This document shows, one piece after another, positions 24,701 through 38,071 of a stretch of 64,000 nt of DNA; within the stretch, counting starts at the first letter, position 1; every line of letters starts with the position of its first letter. Under the pieces are notes generated by a model, which did not search any database, was not told the origin of the DNA, and saw only the letters and a list, made by a program, of their open reading frames with translations. The position numbers were made by a program, and so were the translations under genes. This stretch comes from Meloidogyne chitwoodi (Eukaryota; Nematoda; Chromadorea; Rhabditida; Meloidogynidae), in the NCBI GenBank assembly GCA_015183035.1, contig JACZZP010000003.1:248001-312000 (forward strand). The letters run 5' to 3'.

Positions 24701-25949
24701 AATATTTATTTTATAGCAGATTTAATCCCCTTTTAATTGATACCAAATTTGTTTCCTAAAGTTAATCCTTTCTTGAATTATTAGACCAAAACTCAATCTG
24801 TTAAGCGTTCTCCCGCCCTTTACTCAATTTATTTTCTTTTAAATTTGATATTTCTGAGACTAGAAAGCACAGATTACCTCCTTTTTCTTCTTCATTAAAT
24901 TTCTTAAAATGGAAATTTGATAATAAAAAAAATACGTTAAATGTTAAGAATTTAAGCAAAAAATGAATGAAGCACTTCATGTGAATATTCTTAAAATGGG
25001 AAATAAATAATAGTATTTAAATGTTCCTTTTTTCTGAAAATATTGCTTCTTTTTAATCTGAGTTAATTTATTAAAATAATTTATTAATTTGGTTTAAAAA
25101 TATTTCTGGTTTTTATGAGAAAAATTTAAGTTTAAATTCTGATTTTATTAATGTTTGTAAAAAATTCTTATTTTAAGTTTTAATCTTTGTAAAAAGTTCT
25201 GATTCAAGTTTTAATGTTTGTAAAAAAGTCTGATTTCATTTATCTTTTTCTGTTTTATTTATTTCTTTCAAGTTTTAAGCTAAATTTACAAATGTTTTCT
25301 TAAAAAAATAATTATCAATAAATCAACTATTATAAAAATAATTCCAAATATATTTTTTTTTAAGCCAAATGCTTTGATTTTAAAAATAACAATCGATTAT
25401 ATAGAAAATGATGATCTTTTTTTTTGATTTTTTTATTTAAACAAAAAATATTTAGACACAAACATTAAAATAATTTTTAAGTATATTTATTATTTTACTC
25501 AAATTACTTTTTTTTGCTACAACTGTTATTTTATTATTTTCAAGTAGTCTATAAATTTTTAATTGATATATAAATATTTTATTTTAATTGTGAATAAAAA
25601 AAGGGGATTTATAAACAAAAAAAATTATCAGACTAAATATCCCCAGGTTAACTCCCTTCAAGCAAATTTTTTAGAGAATATATCTTCAAAAAATCATCAA
25701 AAAAAATTTTTTTGTTAGACAAAAGCAATTGAATAAATAAATAATTATTTTTTCTAAAATTGCCTTTTCCCTTATAAACAATTTTTGTTTTTTTAGGTTG
25801 TGAAGTTTATTTTCAAAGTAAAAAAAACAGGCTGATTTTTGGCCTTATATCAATACTTAATAAATAAATTACCAACTTTTTTTTAGAATTAAAAAAATCA
25901 AAAAAAATGATTAAAAAATAAAATTAAAAAAAAACATTCTCTCTTTTAA
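21800..25949. other. Long AT-rich intergenic region (catalase to lin-18)
   Basis: This 4.15 kb spacer holds the promoters of two divergent genes. No ORF with coding character was recognised on either strand. It contains a GC palindrome GGCGCGCGCC (about 23539-23548) in otherwise A/T sequence, a diverged copy of the GATAT(C/T)ATT(C/G)GATAGAG repeat family at 24490-24780, and ATTCTGATTTTA words at 25130-25240. Length and divergence may mean long cis-regulation of lin-18 or an unseen ncRNA. Confidence 0.5.
24490..24780. repeat. Diverged copy of the GATAGAG dispersed repeat
   Basis: Contains TTGATATTATTGGATAGAGG, TTCTCTATAAAT, ACTATAACTTTTTTTGTAA and TGATACCAAATTTG in the same order as the repeat pair at 42230-42490 and 47635-47910. 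The match is imperfect, so this is an old copy. Confidence 0.5.
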
Positions 25950-28900
25950 ATGTGCAATTTATTAATAAATTTTACAATTTATTTTGTTTTATTATTTTTA
26001 AAAATTATTTTTATTTTGGACGTTTCAAATGCGTTTAATTTGTATATTGAAAGTGATGAAATGAATAGAACGTTGGGTAAATTTTTATTTAATTTTTAAA
26101 ATTAAAAAAATAATTTTTTTAAAGGAATTTCTGCCCAAATGGATTATATCACTAATGGTGTAATAAATGAATATTCTACTAAATTTCCTTATAGATTAGC
26201 TGAAAATATTAGCAGACTAAGATTTACATGGAATAGTCCTGAACGAATGGTAAAAATTAAATTATTGTCCAACGCCCTAGTGACTCTTTAATTCCCCTTT
26301 AAATTCCAACTTGTTTTACAACTTCTGTTTAAAACTTGTTTTACAACTTGTTTTGTTGACTCTTTAATTCCCCCTTAAATTACAACTTGTTTTCCAATTT
26401 TTTTCCAGCTTGTTTTACAAAATTCTTTTTTTTATAGGCTTATTATTCTCTTAAAGCAATTTCTCAACACTTTGATGTTGTCCCAATACTTTTACTTCCA
26501 TCAGAAGGTTATGTTCCTCACATTCCCCAACAATTTGAATTGGAATATCGTTGCGTCGGTGCTCATTCTGGTCAATTTCGTGTACATTTACATTTTAATA
26601 TAACAACAAAAACATCTTTACTATTAACACTTAAACAAGAGAAAATTTGTTCGTATCGAGAAGGAAGAAGGAGGGCATTTGCTCAAGGTAAAAAAAATTT
26701 GTTTTTCATTTATTTTTAAACTTTACCGTTCACTTTAAAAAAATTAAATTGAGTAAAAAAAGAATTTAGGCAAATGGCTTCTTTAAATCGATAAATGAGA
26801 AAAAGGCTTATATTTTAATTTTATTTTGAAGGAATTGGTAAAATAAAATATTATTTAATATAAAATTTTGTTGCTAAAGTGTTTATAAAACAAAAAATTG
26901 TTTAAAAACAACTTTCACTTAAAAAAAACATTTACACTTAAAAACATTTACAGAAGAAGACCAATATTTAAACAATAATTACAACATTAATGAAAACAAC
27001 AAACAAACTTCCCAAACTTTATCAACTACTTGGCCGTTGTTCTCTTTTCTAGGTTTTCTTTCTCTACCCTGTCAATTACTTGTTGCTTCTATTTCTCTGT
27101 TTGCGCTAGTCTGTTCTGTTTTGCTTTGCTGTTGTTATTGTATTAAACAAGAAGAGAATAATCAGAAAATAAACTTGGAACAACAACAAACAAATAATTT
27201 TACTGATTTTAGAAGAAGAAGATCAAAAATAGGTTCTTTATATAATTCTACACGTTCTTCTATTATAAGAAGAAAAATATTGCTTCAACAAGGAATTGAA
27301 CAACAAAAGAGTAAATTAAATGGTTCTATAAAAGAAAAAAATTCAGTTGATAAAAGTGGATCTTTAATGTAAATTTAATTTTATGCTTTATTAAATTATC
27401 AGAATATTTAATAAAACTTTCCGGATAAAAATACAAAAATTAAAATATTATAAAGCTTGCCTATTAAACAATACAAAAATCAGAATTTTAATAAAACTTT
27501 CCGGAAAAAACTCAAAACTTCGTCAGAATTTTATTTTTAAATGTCAATTTTTTTCAGATCAACTACAGGTCAAGCAACAATTAATAGTTGTAGTACAACA
27601 GCAGCTAAATCTTCAAAAACTGACGACGAACAAAAGAAACCATTACTTGACCCATTAAACGACTCTCAAATGCCATCAACTTCTGCTGCTGCATTACAAA
27701 ATACTGGAATAAATAAACGATTAAATAAAATTATTTATGAAAATACTAACCAAGTAGATGTTAATCAAGCACTTGTTGAATTAAATGCAGATAGAAATCT
27801 TTTTGAACAATGCCATAAACCTTTAATTGAAGGAGATTTTAGTCAATTAGTTTGGGCAAATTGGCGTCAAATAGGTCAAAATGGAAATAGACCCGTTGTT
27901 GATGAAGTTGATGATGCCGAAGATGATGCTAAAGAAGACACTGCTCTTATTTGTAAAACTTTAAAACCAGATGCTGATAGAATTCAATTTGAAAGTTTTT
28001 TACGTTCTGCTTTACAATTTCATTATGTACCGCCACATCCACATTTAGCACAGGCAAGTTTATAACTTTATCTTTTATTTATTTTTTCCGGAATGTTAAT
28101 GAAATTCTGATTTTTATTTATTTTCCAGAATGTTTTAATAAAATTCTGATTTTTATTTGTTTTCCGGAATGTTTTAATAAATTTTTGTATGTTTTATGAA
28201 AGTAATTTTTTCTTATTTAGGTTATTGCTGCAGCAACCTTTGGTAACTTTTTAAATCCAGATTCTGTTCGGGATTTACCTCTAATATGTTATGCTCACGA
28301 TGGTTTTGGAATTTTAAAATGTTTTTTGCATGAATGTAGAGAACAAGCAATTAATTCTTCTATTTTAAACTCTAAAAAGTCTTCATCTGTTAGTCCAAGT
28401 GTTGTAGTTAAGGGTTGGCGTAAGCGATTTAGAAAAGGAAGCAGTTGTAGTAATGTTGCAATAAAAGAGGAGGATAAGAAGATGGATGAAGAGATTAAGA
28501 TGAAAGAAGATAAGACATCTTTAGGAAGAGAAAAGGATCTAGAAGGAGATGAACAAAGGGAAAATCCTAGAATTGGTAACTTTTGAAACTTACTTTTAAT
28601 AATATGAAACATTCTTCATAAATTTTGAAACTTGCTTTAATAAATATGATTCTATAAATTTGAAGCATGCTTCATAAATCTGAACATTTAAAAAAATAAT
28701 ATTTTTAAGTTATAACTAATACACCTTCTTCATCTTCATCCATTGCTGCCACTGCAACTTCTACCAATTCAGAGACGACTACAACAACACTTCGGACACA
28801 TAATTTAGTTTTATTAGCCTCACAAATAGTTTCTGCTGTTCGCCACCTACATAAATTTGGAATAATTCATAAAGATATTGCTACAAGGTAACGTTCTAAT

Positions 28901-29651
28901 TTTTAATTCTGACTAGAAGAAAAATCAGAATTCTTATTTTTATTTCCGGAAAAATCAGAATTTTTATTAACAATAAGAATTCTGATTTTAATTTCTTATT
29001 TTCTGTTTCTAAAAAATATCAGAATTCTGATTTTAACTGTTTTTATCTCGCTATAATTTCTCACTATTTTTATTTCAGAAATTGTCTTGTTTCAAGTATT
29101 CGAATGAGTGGAGGAAATGTTCGTTTACATTCTCAATTATGTGATTCTGCTTTGGGTAGTGATTTATTTCCTGAAGATTATTATAAAAAAGAAGAAAAAT
29201 TACAAGAAAATGAATTCCTTTCTAATAATTTACCAATACGTTGGATGGCTCCAGAATTATTTAATTTTTCTAAAAAATTAAATAATTTAAACAACAACCA
29301 AAATAATACATATAACAGTGCTACAGATATTTGGGCATGTGGAATTTTAATTTGGGAACTTTTCACTTGTGGAAAACTGCCATATAGTGATGAAATACAT
29401 GAGGATGAATTAGAGCAAGTTTGTAAATTATATTTCTGATTTTTCCAACAATTCTGATTTATAATTTTAACGATATTTTTTAGGCCATAGTTTATGCTGG
29501 TCTACGACTCTCTCAACCTTTTAATTGTCCTGATGAGTTATATTCTATTATGTGTGCTTGTTGGTCTACAGCTTCTGAAGATAGACCTACAGCTAGTGAA
29601 CTTGATACAAATTTACAGGATTTTATGCAAAGACTTAGAAAATATATTTAA
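25950..29651 (+). CDS. lin-18: LIN-18/Ryk/Derailed family Wnt receptor (WIF domain plus pseudokinase)
   Basis: A single-pass receptor that binds Wnt through a WIF domain. Nine exons (25950-26076, 26125-26249, 26438-26687, 26954-27368, 27558-28053, 28221-28575, 28710-28887, 29079-29418, 29484-29651) join in frame to about 817 aa. Order: signal peptide (FVLLFLKIIFILDV); WIF domain from NLYIESDEMNRTLGISAQM to LTLKQEKICSYREGRR; transmembrane segment (LLVASISLFALVCSVLLC); juxtamembrane basic region; kinase-like domain. N-lobe LIEGDFSQLVWANWR replaces the glycine loop, and TALICKTLK keeps the Lys. The catalytic loop is IIHKDIATRNC, but DFG is replaced by CDSALGSD, as in Ryk (DNALSRD), so it is probably inactive. 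The end is WMAPELF, SATDIWACGILIWELF and CWSTASEDRPTASE. A charged insert after LHECREQ is unusually long. Intron 5 has a GC donor. At 817 aa it is longer than human Ryk (about 600). Confidence 0.93.
28080..28195. repeat. TTTTCCGGAATGTTTTAATAAAATTCTGATTTTTATT repeat in lin-18 intron 5
   Basis: Three copies of a unit of about 40 bp joining the CCGGAA word to the ATTCTGATTT word. This intron also starts with a GC donor. Confidence 0.7.
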
Positions 29652-30958
29652 ATATATTTTAGAAAACCTTCAGAGTAATTTTTCTTTGTTTTTTTTAAAT
29701 ATTTTAGGTTTTGTGTAACAAAAATATTGATTTTTATAATTAATATTACGGGTTAAAATATCATTCTTCTTTATTTTTTATTTTATTGTATTTTTGCCAT
29801 ATGAATATTTGTAACTCTTATTTTCACTCTTATTTTTGACAATAGTTCCTATTTTTCCTATAAAAATTCATTTTTGTTTGTATATATTTGTATCTCAATA
29901 ATAGTAGCATTATTATATGTTTAATTTTGAATAAAGTTACAAACTTGTTAAAACTTGTTTATAAAAACAAGTTTTAACAAACATGTTTACATTTAAAAAC
30001 TATAAAAAAAAATGTTTAAAAACATGTTTTAATAAATATTTTATAAAAACATTTTTATTAAAACATGTTTCCCCAAGTTTCGAAATAACATTTTAAATAA
30101 AAGTTTTAAGATAAACATAATTACCTATTAAATATATTTTTTTCTAATTATTTTTGATGAACAAAAGTGAAAATAAATTAATCAACCAATAAATCAAAAT
30201 TATAAAAATTCTTTAAAAAATTTTAGGTGATGATTCATTCATTTTTAACATGGATTTCTTATTTTAACACTAATTCATTTTTTCTTTTTTCATTCTTATT
30301 TTACGCCCTTAAAAAGAAAATTAAAAATAAATTCATTCTTGAGAGAAAAGAGAAAACCAATTATACTTAAGAAAAATTTATTTTAATCACAAATCAAAAA
30401 ATAAAAAAACGCATTCTCTGAATATAAAATGTTTATATTGATGGCTGTTTTTTTCTTTCTTTTCTTCTTAATTTTTCTATTTCTCAATAAAACTTTTAAA
30501 ACTTTTTTTTTGGTTGTAATAAATTTAAAAAGAAAAAATATTCTCTGATTATTGGACCGGCTGTTATCAAGTTTTACATGCGCGCGCTATATAAAATGAA
30601 CATTTAAAAAACCATTTAAACACATTCTTAAAATCATTTATTTATTCCTTTTAGTAAAATCTATTTCTTGAAAGAACGTTTTTATGTTTTATTTAAGTTT
30701 ATTTTTATAATTTTTTAGTGCTTATGTTTTAATGTTTATGACATGTTTTAGTTTTTAAAACTTTTTACTTTTATGTTTTTGTTTTAAAATTTTTAAGTTT
30801 AAACATGTTTTTAATGTTTTAAAACTTTTTACACAAAGTTTGTTTTGTTTTAAAACTTGTTTTTCTTTAAAAACAAGTTTTAATGTTTTTTAAATAATTA
30901 GTTAAATAAAATTAATTGTTATTTTTTTTAAAGTTAATAAAAACAAATATAAAAAATA
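29652..30958. other. Intergenic region lin-18 to small heat shock gene
   Basis: 1.3 kb of AT-rich spacer between two genes on the + strand. It includes runs of AAACATGTTT/ACTTGTTTTAAAAC words at 29940-30070 and 30700-30890. A heat-shock-element-like TTCTTGAA (30665-30672, followed by AGAAC) lies about 290 bp upstream of the sHSP start codon. No gene seen. Confidence 0.5.
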
Positions 30959-33900
30959 ATGACATTAGTTTCAAACCGTCACTGGGACAATGATCCTTTT
31001 TGGAGCGATTGGCCATCACGTAGAGGGCGCAGTTGGGACACTACTTGGCGTGATCGTTTCAGCCATGATTGGGAGGATTGGCCTGTAAATATTATTTAAC
31101 TTATTAAAATAATTTTTTTTTCCCAAAATGAAGGTAGATTGGCCCAGGCCTAAATCTGTTCTCGATCGGGTGAGTAAAAATTATTATTTTTTGTTTATTT
31201 TGTCTGTTAAACTTTTTTATTTTAATATTTTATTTGAATTGTTTGTTTGATATATACCCCGCTTTGATTCACTTTCATGAAAAAAAAAAGTGTGAAATTT
31301 TCTGAAAAATAGAGCAAGGAGGATTTTCTTGAATTTTCATCAAATATAAAAAATATAAAATATTAATCTAAATCTTCTTATATTTTAAATAAAAAATAGG
31401 TTATAAAAATTTAAGCATTTGAACTTATTTCTGCTTATTTTTAGAATAGTTTGCTTCATTTTTCATATTTTATTTAAAAAGTCACACACACTATAGAAAA
31501 CTGAAATGTTTTCCGGAAAATTAGAAATGTTTTTTAACTTTTGTTTGTTTTCTGAAAAGTTGGAAACATTATTTAATTATTTTAATGTTTTCCGGAAACT
31601 GAAATGTTTTATAAAATTATTCTACTGATTAATGTAATGTTTGTTGTCTTTTACAACATTAAATATTTTCTTAAGGACACTTAACCATTAAATACAACCT
31701 GAAAAAGAGGGGTTAAAAAAGGAAATTGACTGTTATGTATATATATGTATTGTAAAATACAAAAAACAAATCAAAAAATTTTTCTAAATTTTTTTCAAAA
31801 TGAAAGAAAACACAAAGGTTAAAGACAACAAATTTTCTGTTTTGCCCAAATTTCTGAATCGTCAGTTTCGAAAAATGGCATGATTTTTAGAATTTTTAAA
31901 GTTTGCGTGACTATTTTTTGAATGTTTCAAATATTCTTATTTAGCAAATATTTTTCAGTTTCGTTCTCACGATTCTGACCGTTGGTGGCGTGATTGGCCT
32001 TCTGACTGGCCTCGAATGGATGCTATTATGCCTCGGGTTTGTTTTTTTATTTTTTCTAATAAAAATGCAAAATGAAAAAATATTTTTTTGCATTCTCAGC
32101 ATTCGTATGATTCAATAAAATAAAATAAAATTTCTCAATATTTTCCCTCTTTCCTCAAATAAATAATAAAATGACTATTGCAATAAATAACAATATAACC
32201 AGAGAGTAAAAGGCAACTATTTATTACAGCTTATCTGTAAAATATAATTTGTTTATTTCTGAATGTATTTTTATTAAAATTCTGGTTATAAGTTTACCGG
32301 AAAGTTTAATTTTTGATTTTTTATAATGTTTTAGTACAAACTTATATATTTTTGTGTATTTTCCGGAATGTTTTAATAAAATTCTGATTTTTATTTGTTT
32401 CCGTAAGTTTTACTTTCACTATTTTTTTATCTAGCATCAATTTAATCCTCCACTTATTGTATTTAATTTTAAAGTATATTCATTACATTTTTCCCTTTTT
32501 TATTCCTGCGCACAAAAAAATGTTTTGGCCCTTTAAAAATATTATTATTTTATTATTTATTTTCTATTCATTTTATTCATAGTCCCAATCCTCACCTCAT
32601 AACAATTCACAAAAAATAAGGCAATGAAAAATGGTGGGTGAATAATTCACAGTCATAGGGGAGCGTGCTAACAAAAAATAACAGACAGCTTATTTTTATT
32701 CTTTTTTTCTCTGTTTCTAATAAAAGATTAAAAATAAATTGTTCAATCCATCAGGCAAACACAAAAAAAAATACAAAAAATAAAAAAATATAATAAAAAA
32801 GCAAAATTGCCTACTATACATATTTTTGCTGCATTTCTCGTAAAGTAAATAAGAGGGAGGGAGAATGCGTCAATTTTTATATTTTAATTTGCCTGAGTTT
32901 AATCAATTTTCTCTTTCATTTTATATTTTTTAATTAATCATTTTTGTATTTTTTCCGGAATGTTTTCCATAATGTTTTAATTGGTATATTTATGTTTTCC
33001 GGAATGTTTTAATTTTTATTTTTTCCGGAATGTTTTACAATATTATGATGTTTCATTTTTTATTTAAATGTTAGCAATTTTCTTTAATCTTTTCTACTTA
33101 TTGTTAGCAACATTTAAGATCGAATCGATTTATTTTAAATATTTTTATTTAAAAAAATTTTTGCAAATAAAAAATGAGTGAAAGTGATAGAACTCGTCCT
33201 CGCCCCAGTCCTCGTTGGAGAGAACCACTTGTTGACGAATTTCATGATGGAGAAGATCAAACAACATCAAAACCCTTAAAAGATGATTTTGGAACAAAAG
33301 AAATTGATGAAGAACGCTCATTCTTCTCAGAAGAATTTTATCAAGCATTTCCACATCTTAGACCTTCAACAAAAACAACATTAACAACTGAACAAAATAA
33401 TCGTCCTTTTGTTTCTTCATCTTCTTCAAAATCAGAAGAGCGGCAAAAACGATTTTCAGAGGCGCGAGCGTCGTGCGAAATTTAATAAAAAATTTAAAAA
33501 AAAATTAAAATAAAATTTTAAAAAATATATATTTTTTAAAAATAAATTCGTTAAAATTACAGTTTTCTTCTTATTTGGATCGTTTTGACCGTGATTGGCG
33601 TTCTGATCCTTTCTGGCGTGATTTGTACCCACGATGGGCGGAGCCTGTGTTTAAAGATGGAATAGATGTGAAGGTAAGGAAAATAAAAAAGGACAAAAAT
33701 AAGGACAGAAAGATTTAAAAATAATTTTTTTTCAAGACAAATGTCACGAATGATAGTCAACGTTTTGGAGTAGAAATTGACTGCTATCAATTTCGCCCTG
33801 AAGAATTACAAGTAAAAACATTGGATGATACTTTGCTTATAGAAGGTAGACACGAGGATGTTCGTGATAGAGATAATTATACAAAAATGGTAAAAATTAA

Positions 33901-34831
33901 TTTTTGACCATTTTGAAATTTGACCGTTTTGAAATTTGACCATTTTGAAATTTGACCGTTTTAAGAATTAAAATATTTTTTTCTGAATGGTTAAACTGTT
34001 CAAAATTTGACTCAATAATCTTTTTTATTTTGTAGTATTTTGTGCGTAAATACCAATTGCCTTCAGATGTGGATCCTCAGTCAATTGGAAGCCATATTGA
34101 TAGCAATGTTTATTTTATTTTTTAATAAAAAAAATTAATAAAAAATAATTTAAAGGGTCGTTTAACTGTCGAAGCCCAAAAACGTTGGCAATCAATAGAA
34201 GGAAGAGAAAGAGCAATTCCAATAGAAAGCCAATCGTCTACACGCCGTTTTGGTGCCAATTCTCGTTCAAGTTCGTATTCTCCGCGTGATCAACTTTTTT
34301 ATGATTCTGGAAGGGGAACTGCTTCAGATTATTATAGAAATGATAGTAGAGGAAATGGAGGAGGAGATTATTTATTATCTCCCCCAAAAAATGGGGGCTA
34401 TAAAAGTGAATATGAACAAAGAAAAACTGATGCTAATGGAATGAGACATGAAGCACGTAGAGAAGAATTTCGTGAAGAGGTTTTCTTTTTGGGAATTTTA
34501 TAATTATAAATATTTTTATTTCACTTAAGTTCCGCCGAACAGGCTCTGCCGCAAATGTGCTTTCCCCTCCAGCACCAATCTACCGTCCACCATCCCGTTT
34601 GAGTGCCGTTGATAGCAATGGTGGAGGAAGTCACCGTTCTGAATCAACAAATTTTCGTCGAACAGCTTCTGCATCACGTAATGAATATCGTGAAGGATAT
34701 AATGGAGCTGGTTAATTGAAAAAGTAGAAAAAATAAGTTTTAATTTTTAAGACCATTTATTACGCCCCGCAGAAGAATTGGGTGGACGTTCTTCTGTTTT
34801 TGGCCGTAGTGTACCTATCCAACGCGCATGA
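30959..34831 (+). CDS. hsp-43: Long small heat shock protein (alpha-crystallin domain), HSP-43-like
   Basis: An ATP-independent holdase chaperone. Nine exons (30959-31084, 31134-31169, 31959-32036, 33563-33673, 33737-33889, 34036-34107, 34156-34479, 34530-34710, 34752-34831) join in frame to 386 aa, much longer than typical 16-25 kDa sHSPs. The N-terminus is Trp/Asp/Arg-rich with repeated DWP modules (WSDWPSRRG, HDWEDWP, VDWPRP, WRDWPSDWPR, FDRDWRSDPFWRD). The alpha-crystallin domain runs from VKTNVTNDSQRFGVEIDCYQ through FRPEELQVKTLDDTLLIEGR and YFVRKYQLPSDVDPQSI to NGRLTVEAQK. A long Ser/Arg/Gly-rich tail follows. The last exon adds RSVPIQRA, which contains the V-P-I form of the sHSP C-terminal IxI motif. 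A stop at 34713 is avoided by the 41 bp final intron. The nearest match from memory is C. elegans HSP-43; hsp-25 is the alternative. Confidence 0.85.
33174..33461 (+). CDS. Alternative 5' exon of the small heat shock gene (distal isoform start)
   Basis: An open exon starting with MSESDRTRPRPSPRW and ending ...SEERQKRFSE, 96 codons, lies inside intron 3 of the sHSP gene. Using a GC donor at 33462 (CAGAG then GCGCGAG), it joins in phase to the exon at 33563 (FSSYLDRFDRDW). This would give an isoform with an acidic/Ser-rich N-terminus in place of the DWP repeats. There is no GT donor in the right phase. Without splicing the frame stops 21 bases further on. It is best read as an alternative promoter/first exon; a separate small gene is less likely. 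Confidence 0.45.
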
Positions 34832-35586
34832 AGAGAAAATTAAAGGTAAAGGATAAAAATTTAAAGAGAAAATGAGAGAAAGAGATATTAAGTATAAATA
34901 AAAATAATAATAAACTTTCTGATGTTAAAAGAAAAAACATAAAATTATTCACTTATTAAAGTTGTGAATTAATTCTGATATTAATGTGAAGTAAAAATAC
35001 ATTTGTAGTAATAAATATATTAAAAAAACTTGTCTATATCAAGAAAAAATACAAGAATCAGAATTTTATTAAAACATTCCGGAAAATACAAAAATCAGAA
35101 TTAAATAAAAACATTCTGATTAAATAAACTTTATTCAATTGTAAAAAAGGTACAAAAACGAAGAAAAAAAGATGAATGTTTCTAAGGGAATCAATTTTTA
35201 AAATAAAAGAGAGACATTTTGAGGTTGTTTGTATTTTTATATAAACTTGGAGCTTTATCTGGCTAGTTTTGTGCTTTTATATTAAACAAAAAAGGAAGAG
35301 AACATCATTCAATAATTAATTTATTTTTAGATTAAAAAAATTCTTTTTTTTTCTAACTAAATTAAAAAAAAATAATTTTTTTTAAAGAAGAATGATGTGT
35401 AAAATTGGGATGAATATAGAACACAAAAATGAGGAAAGAAAAATTTATATTTATTTTTTTGATATTTAATTTTTAAAAAAACTATTTGACAAAAAAATAA
35501 TAAAAATAAAACTTTTCAAGTGCCAAATAGTTTTTAAAAAATTAAATTTAAACAAAAAAGTTTCAATTTAAAATTATTAAATTAAC
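34832..35586. other. Convergent spacer between sHSP and GPALPP1
   Basis: A 755 bp AT-rich 3' spacer with a CCGGAA/AATCAGAATT word cluster at 35050-35130. No gene recognised. Confidence 0.5.
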
Positions 35587-38071
35587 CTAAAGAAACTTTT
35601 TATCAGAATTATTACCAAAACGATTTGATAAATCGCCCACACGTTCTTTTAATGCAGAAGGGTCATTAGAAGAAGAAGAAGAACCTCCTTTAGTATTTTT
35701 ATTTCCTCCACGAATCTTTAAAAAAATAATTAAAAGAAAATTTTTAAAATTAAAAAGAAAAACCTCCAAATCAGTATCGCGATTAAATGGCCTTCTTTCA
35801 GGCTAAAAAAAATAAATTTTTAAAAATAAAAAAAAATAAAAACCTTATTTCCAGAACTGCTACTTTCTCCTCCATTTTTGTTCGATTCTAATTTTCTTTT
35901 TTTATAGTGAATATCCAAAAGTGATTCATTACGTTCCTTCTAGAATAAATAAAAATATTATTTTAATTAAAATAAAAAAACATTTAATTCAGCAGCTCGT
36001 TTTTCTGCCAATTCATCATGTTCACTTTGTTTGGATGTTTTTGTTGTTGTTGGTGGTTTTGGAATATTAGAAGAAGACGAAAAAGAAGAAGATGTTGAAG
36101 GTCCATTATAATCAAAAGTATTATTAATCTTCTTTAAAAAAATTTAAAAAATTATTTAAAAAGGGAAAAATGTAAAAAAAGACAGGGAAACATATAAGCA
36201 AGAAAACCCGAAGAACAACAATTAACTGTATTTACCCGGAAAACGGGGAAAGAAATAAATAGAAAATTTCTTCCATCACCTTTGGGTTACCAAAATTCTT
36301 ATTTTATACTCAAATTAAAAAGAAAAACCTTTTTTTGTTGTCCACCATTTGGAATAGATGTCCAAAGAGAAGAACTTTCAATTATTGGACCACCGCCAGA
36401 AGAACGAGAAAATGAGGTTTTTGATGAAAGACCATATGCACCTGTTTTGAGCATTTTTTGAGGTAATTCAGTCATCCATTCTTCTCTTTTTTTTTGACAA
36501 TTTGATGCCTAAAAAATTAAAAAAGAGAGATCATTTGAGTTTTTGGAATATTAAAAATTTCTTTTATAAAAAATTGGGGATTTTAAACATTTTATAACTT
36601 TAAAAAAACCTTTTTATTCTCCTCAAATTCAGCTAAACGAGCCAAATATTCAAAATGTTCTTCATCTTCAGAACGTCCAGGTACTGGAGGTATTGGACCA
36701 ATAAATTGATCAATATTATTATTTATATTTTGTTCAATATCAAAATCCTTTGCTTCATTTTCATTTAAAACAATTTGTGCTAAATTGCCTTCTTCTAAAC
36801 GAATATTTTGTTCTTCTTCTTCTTGATGATCTTCTTCTTCATCACTACTACAAGGCAAAGTTGGCCCAAAACTATTTCTTTGTTTACGAAAATTGCGAGA
36901 AGTGATGCTATTTGATTGATGTGATGAACTGCTACAAATTTGTGGTTCATCTGGTGGTAATGCTGGGCCTCCAATATCGTCTAATTCTTTAATTTAATTG
37001 TTAAAAAATTAAATTAAATTGGGGATGATGCCCTTTGGAAAATTTTAAATATTTTTTGATTAATTTGGACCATTCCAAGAAGAAAATAAAAATTAAAAAA
37101 ATTTTTAAAATATACCATTAAAACTTGGAAATCCAGATTGTCCATTATTATTACTAGACAAATTCAAATCGGGTGGAAGTGTTGGTCCAATAACATTATT
37201 ATTATTACTGTTACTACTACTTGGTTGATCACAGAAAGGAATAAAATCAACAGATGAAGAAGATGTATTATTATAATTTCCAATTGATGGAAGAAAGTGT
37301 TCATCTCCTTAAAATTGAAAAAATTTAAATTTGACCAAAATGTCAAGTGACATTTTGTCCAAAATTAAAAATAATACCTCTACCAGACATTGAAATTCTG
37401 GGAAGCATAGAAGATGGAATTGACGGTCCAATAGGCCTTGAAACGCTCCGTGAATTGTTTGTTAAATTAATGGCACTGCTAGTGCTGCACTGAAGTGGAT
37501 CTTCTGGATCGTCCAAATCTAAATCATTTGCACCGAATGGAGCGGAAAAATCATTATTATTAATAATTTCATTTTCAGCAAATGGAGGCTGTCCATCTTG
37601 TGAATCATCTACTCCAAAACCTGTAAAAAATTAAAAAATAGTTGATGCACCGAACTGACCAAAAAGCCAAATTTTTTATATTTTACAGGTTAAATAGAGG
37701 AAAAATTCAAGAAGAAAACGTTTTTTCAGACTCTAGCTTTAGGGTTGTACAAATTGAGTCTAAAAATTATTTGAAACGTTTAATACCGGAAAACCTCTAT
37801 TTAGTATAAAACTAATATTTGGTGATACCAAAAAAAACAAACAATTTATTTAATAACCTGGAGGAAGTGAAGGACCATATTCATCAGGTTGTCCAGGTTC
37901 AACAACAATTTCATCAGCTTCTTCACTATCCTCATCTACAGGTCCATCCAACAATAACCCATTTTCATTTAAATTAACTTCTTCATCATCTTCATGTGCC
38001 ATCATATTAAATTCGTCCCATGAGGGGACTTGATTTGAGTCATTTTTATGAGGTGGTTGATTTGAAGACAT
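35587..38071 (-). CDS. GPALPP1-like protein (GPALPP motifs, DUF3752)
   Basis: Homologue of human GPALPP1, a nuclear protein of unknown activity found with RNA-processing factors. About nine exons and roughly 430 aa. Repeated Gly-Pro-x-(Leu/Ile)-Pro motifs diagnose it: YGPSLPPGY, IGPSIPSSM, VGPTLPPDL, GGPALPPDE, FGPTLPCSSD and IGPIPPVPG, set in an acidic, disordered N-terminal half (SSDEEEDHQEEEEQN). The C-terminal half has REEWMTELPQKMLKTG, matching the DUF3752 KRDEWM motif, then KERNESLLDIHYKKRK, PERRPFNRDTDLE and the terminal LSNRFGNNSDKKFL, like the human ...LNTRFS...MFL end. Start 38071 is the first Met and is followed directly by the acidic region. No catalytic residues are known for this family. 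Confidence 0.85.
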
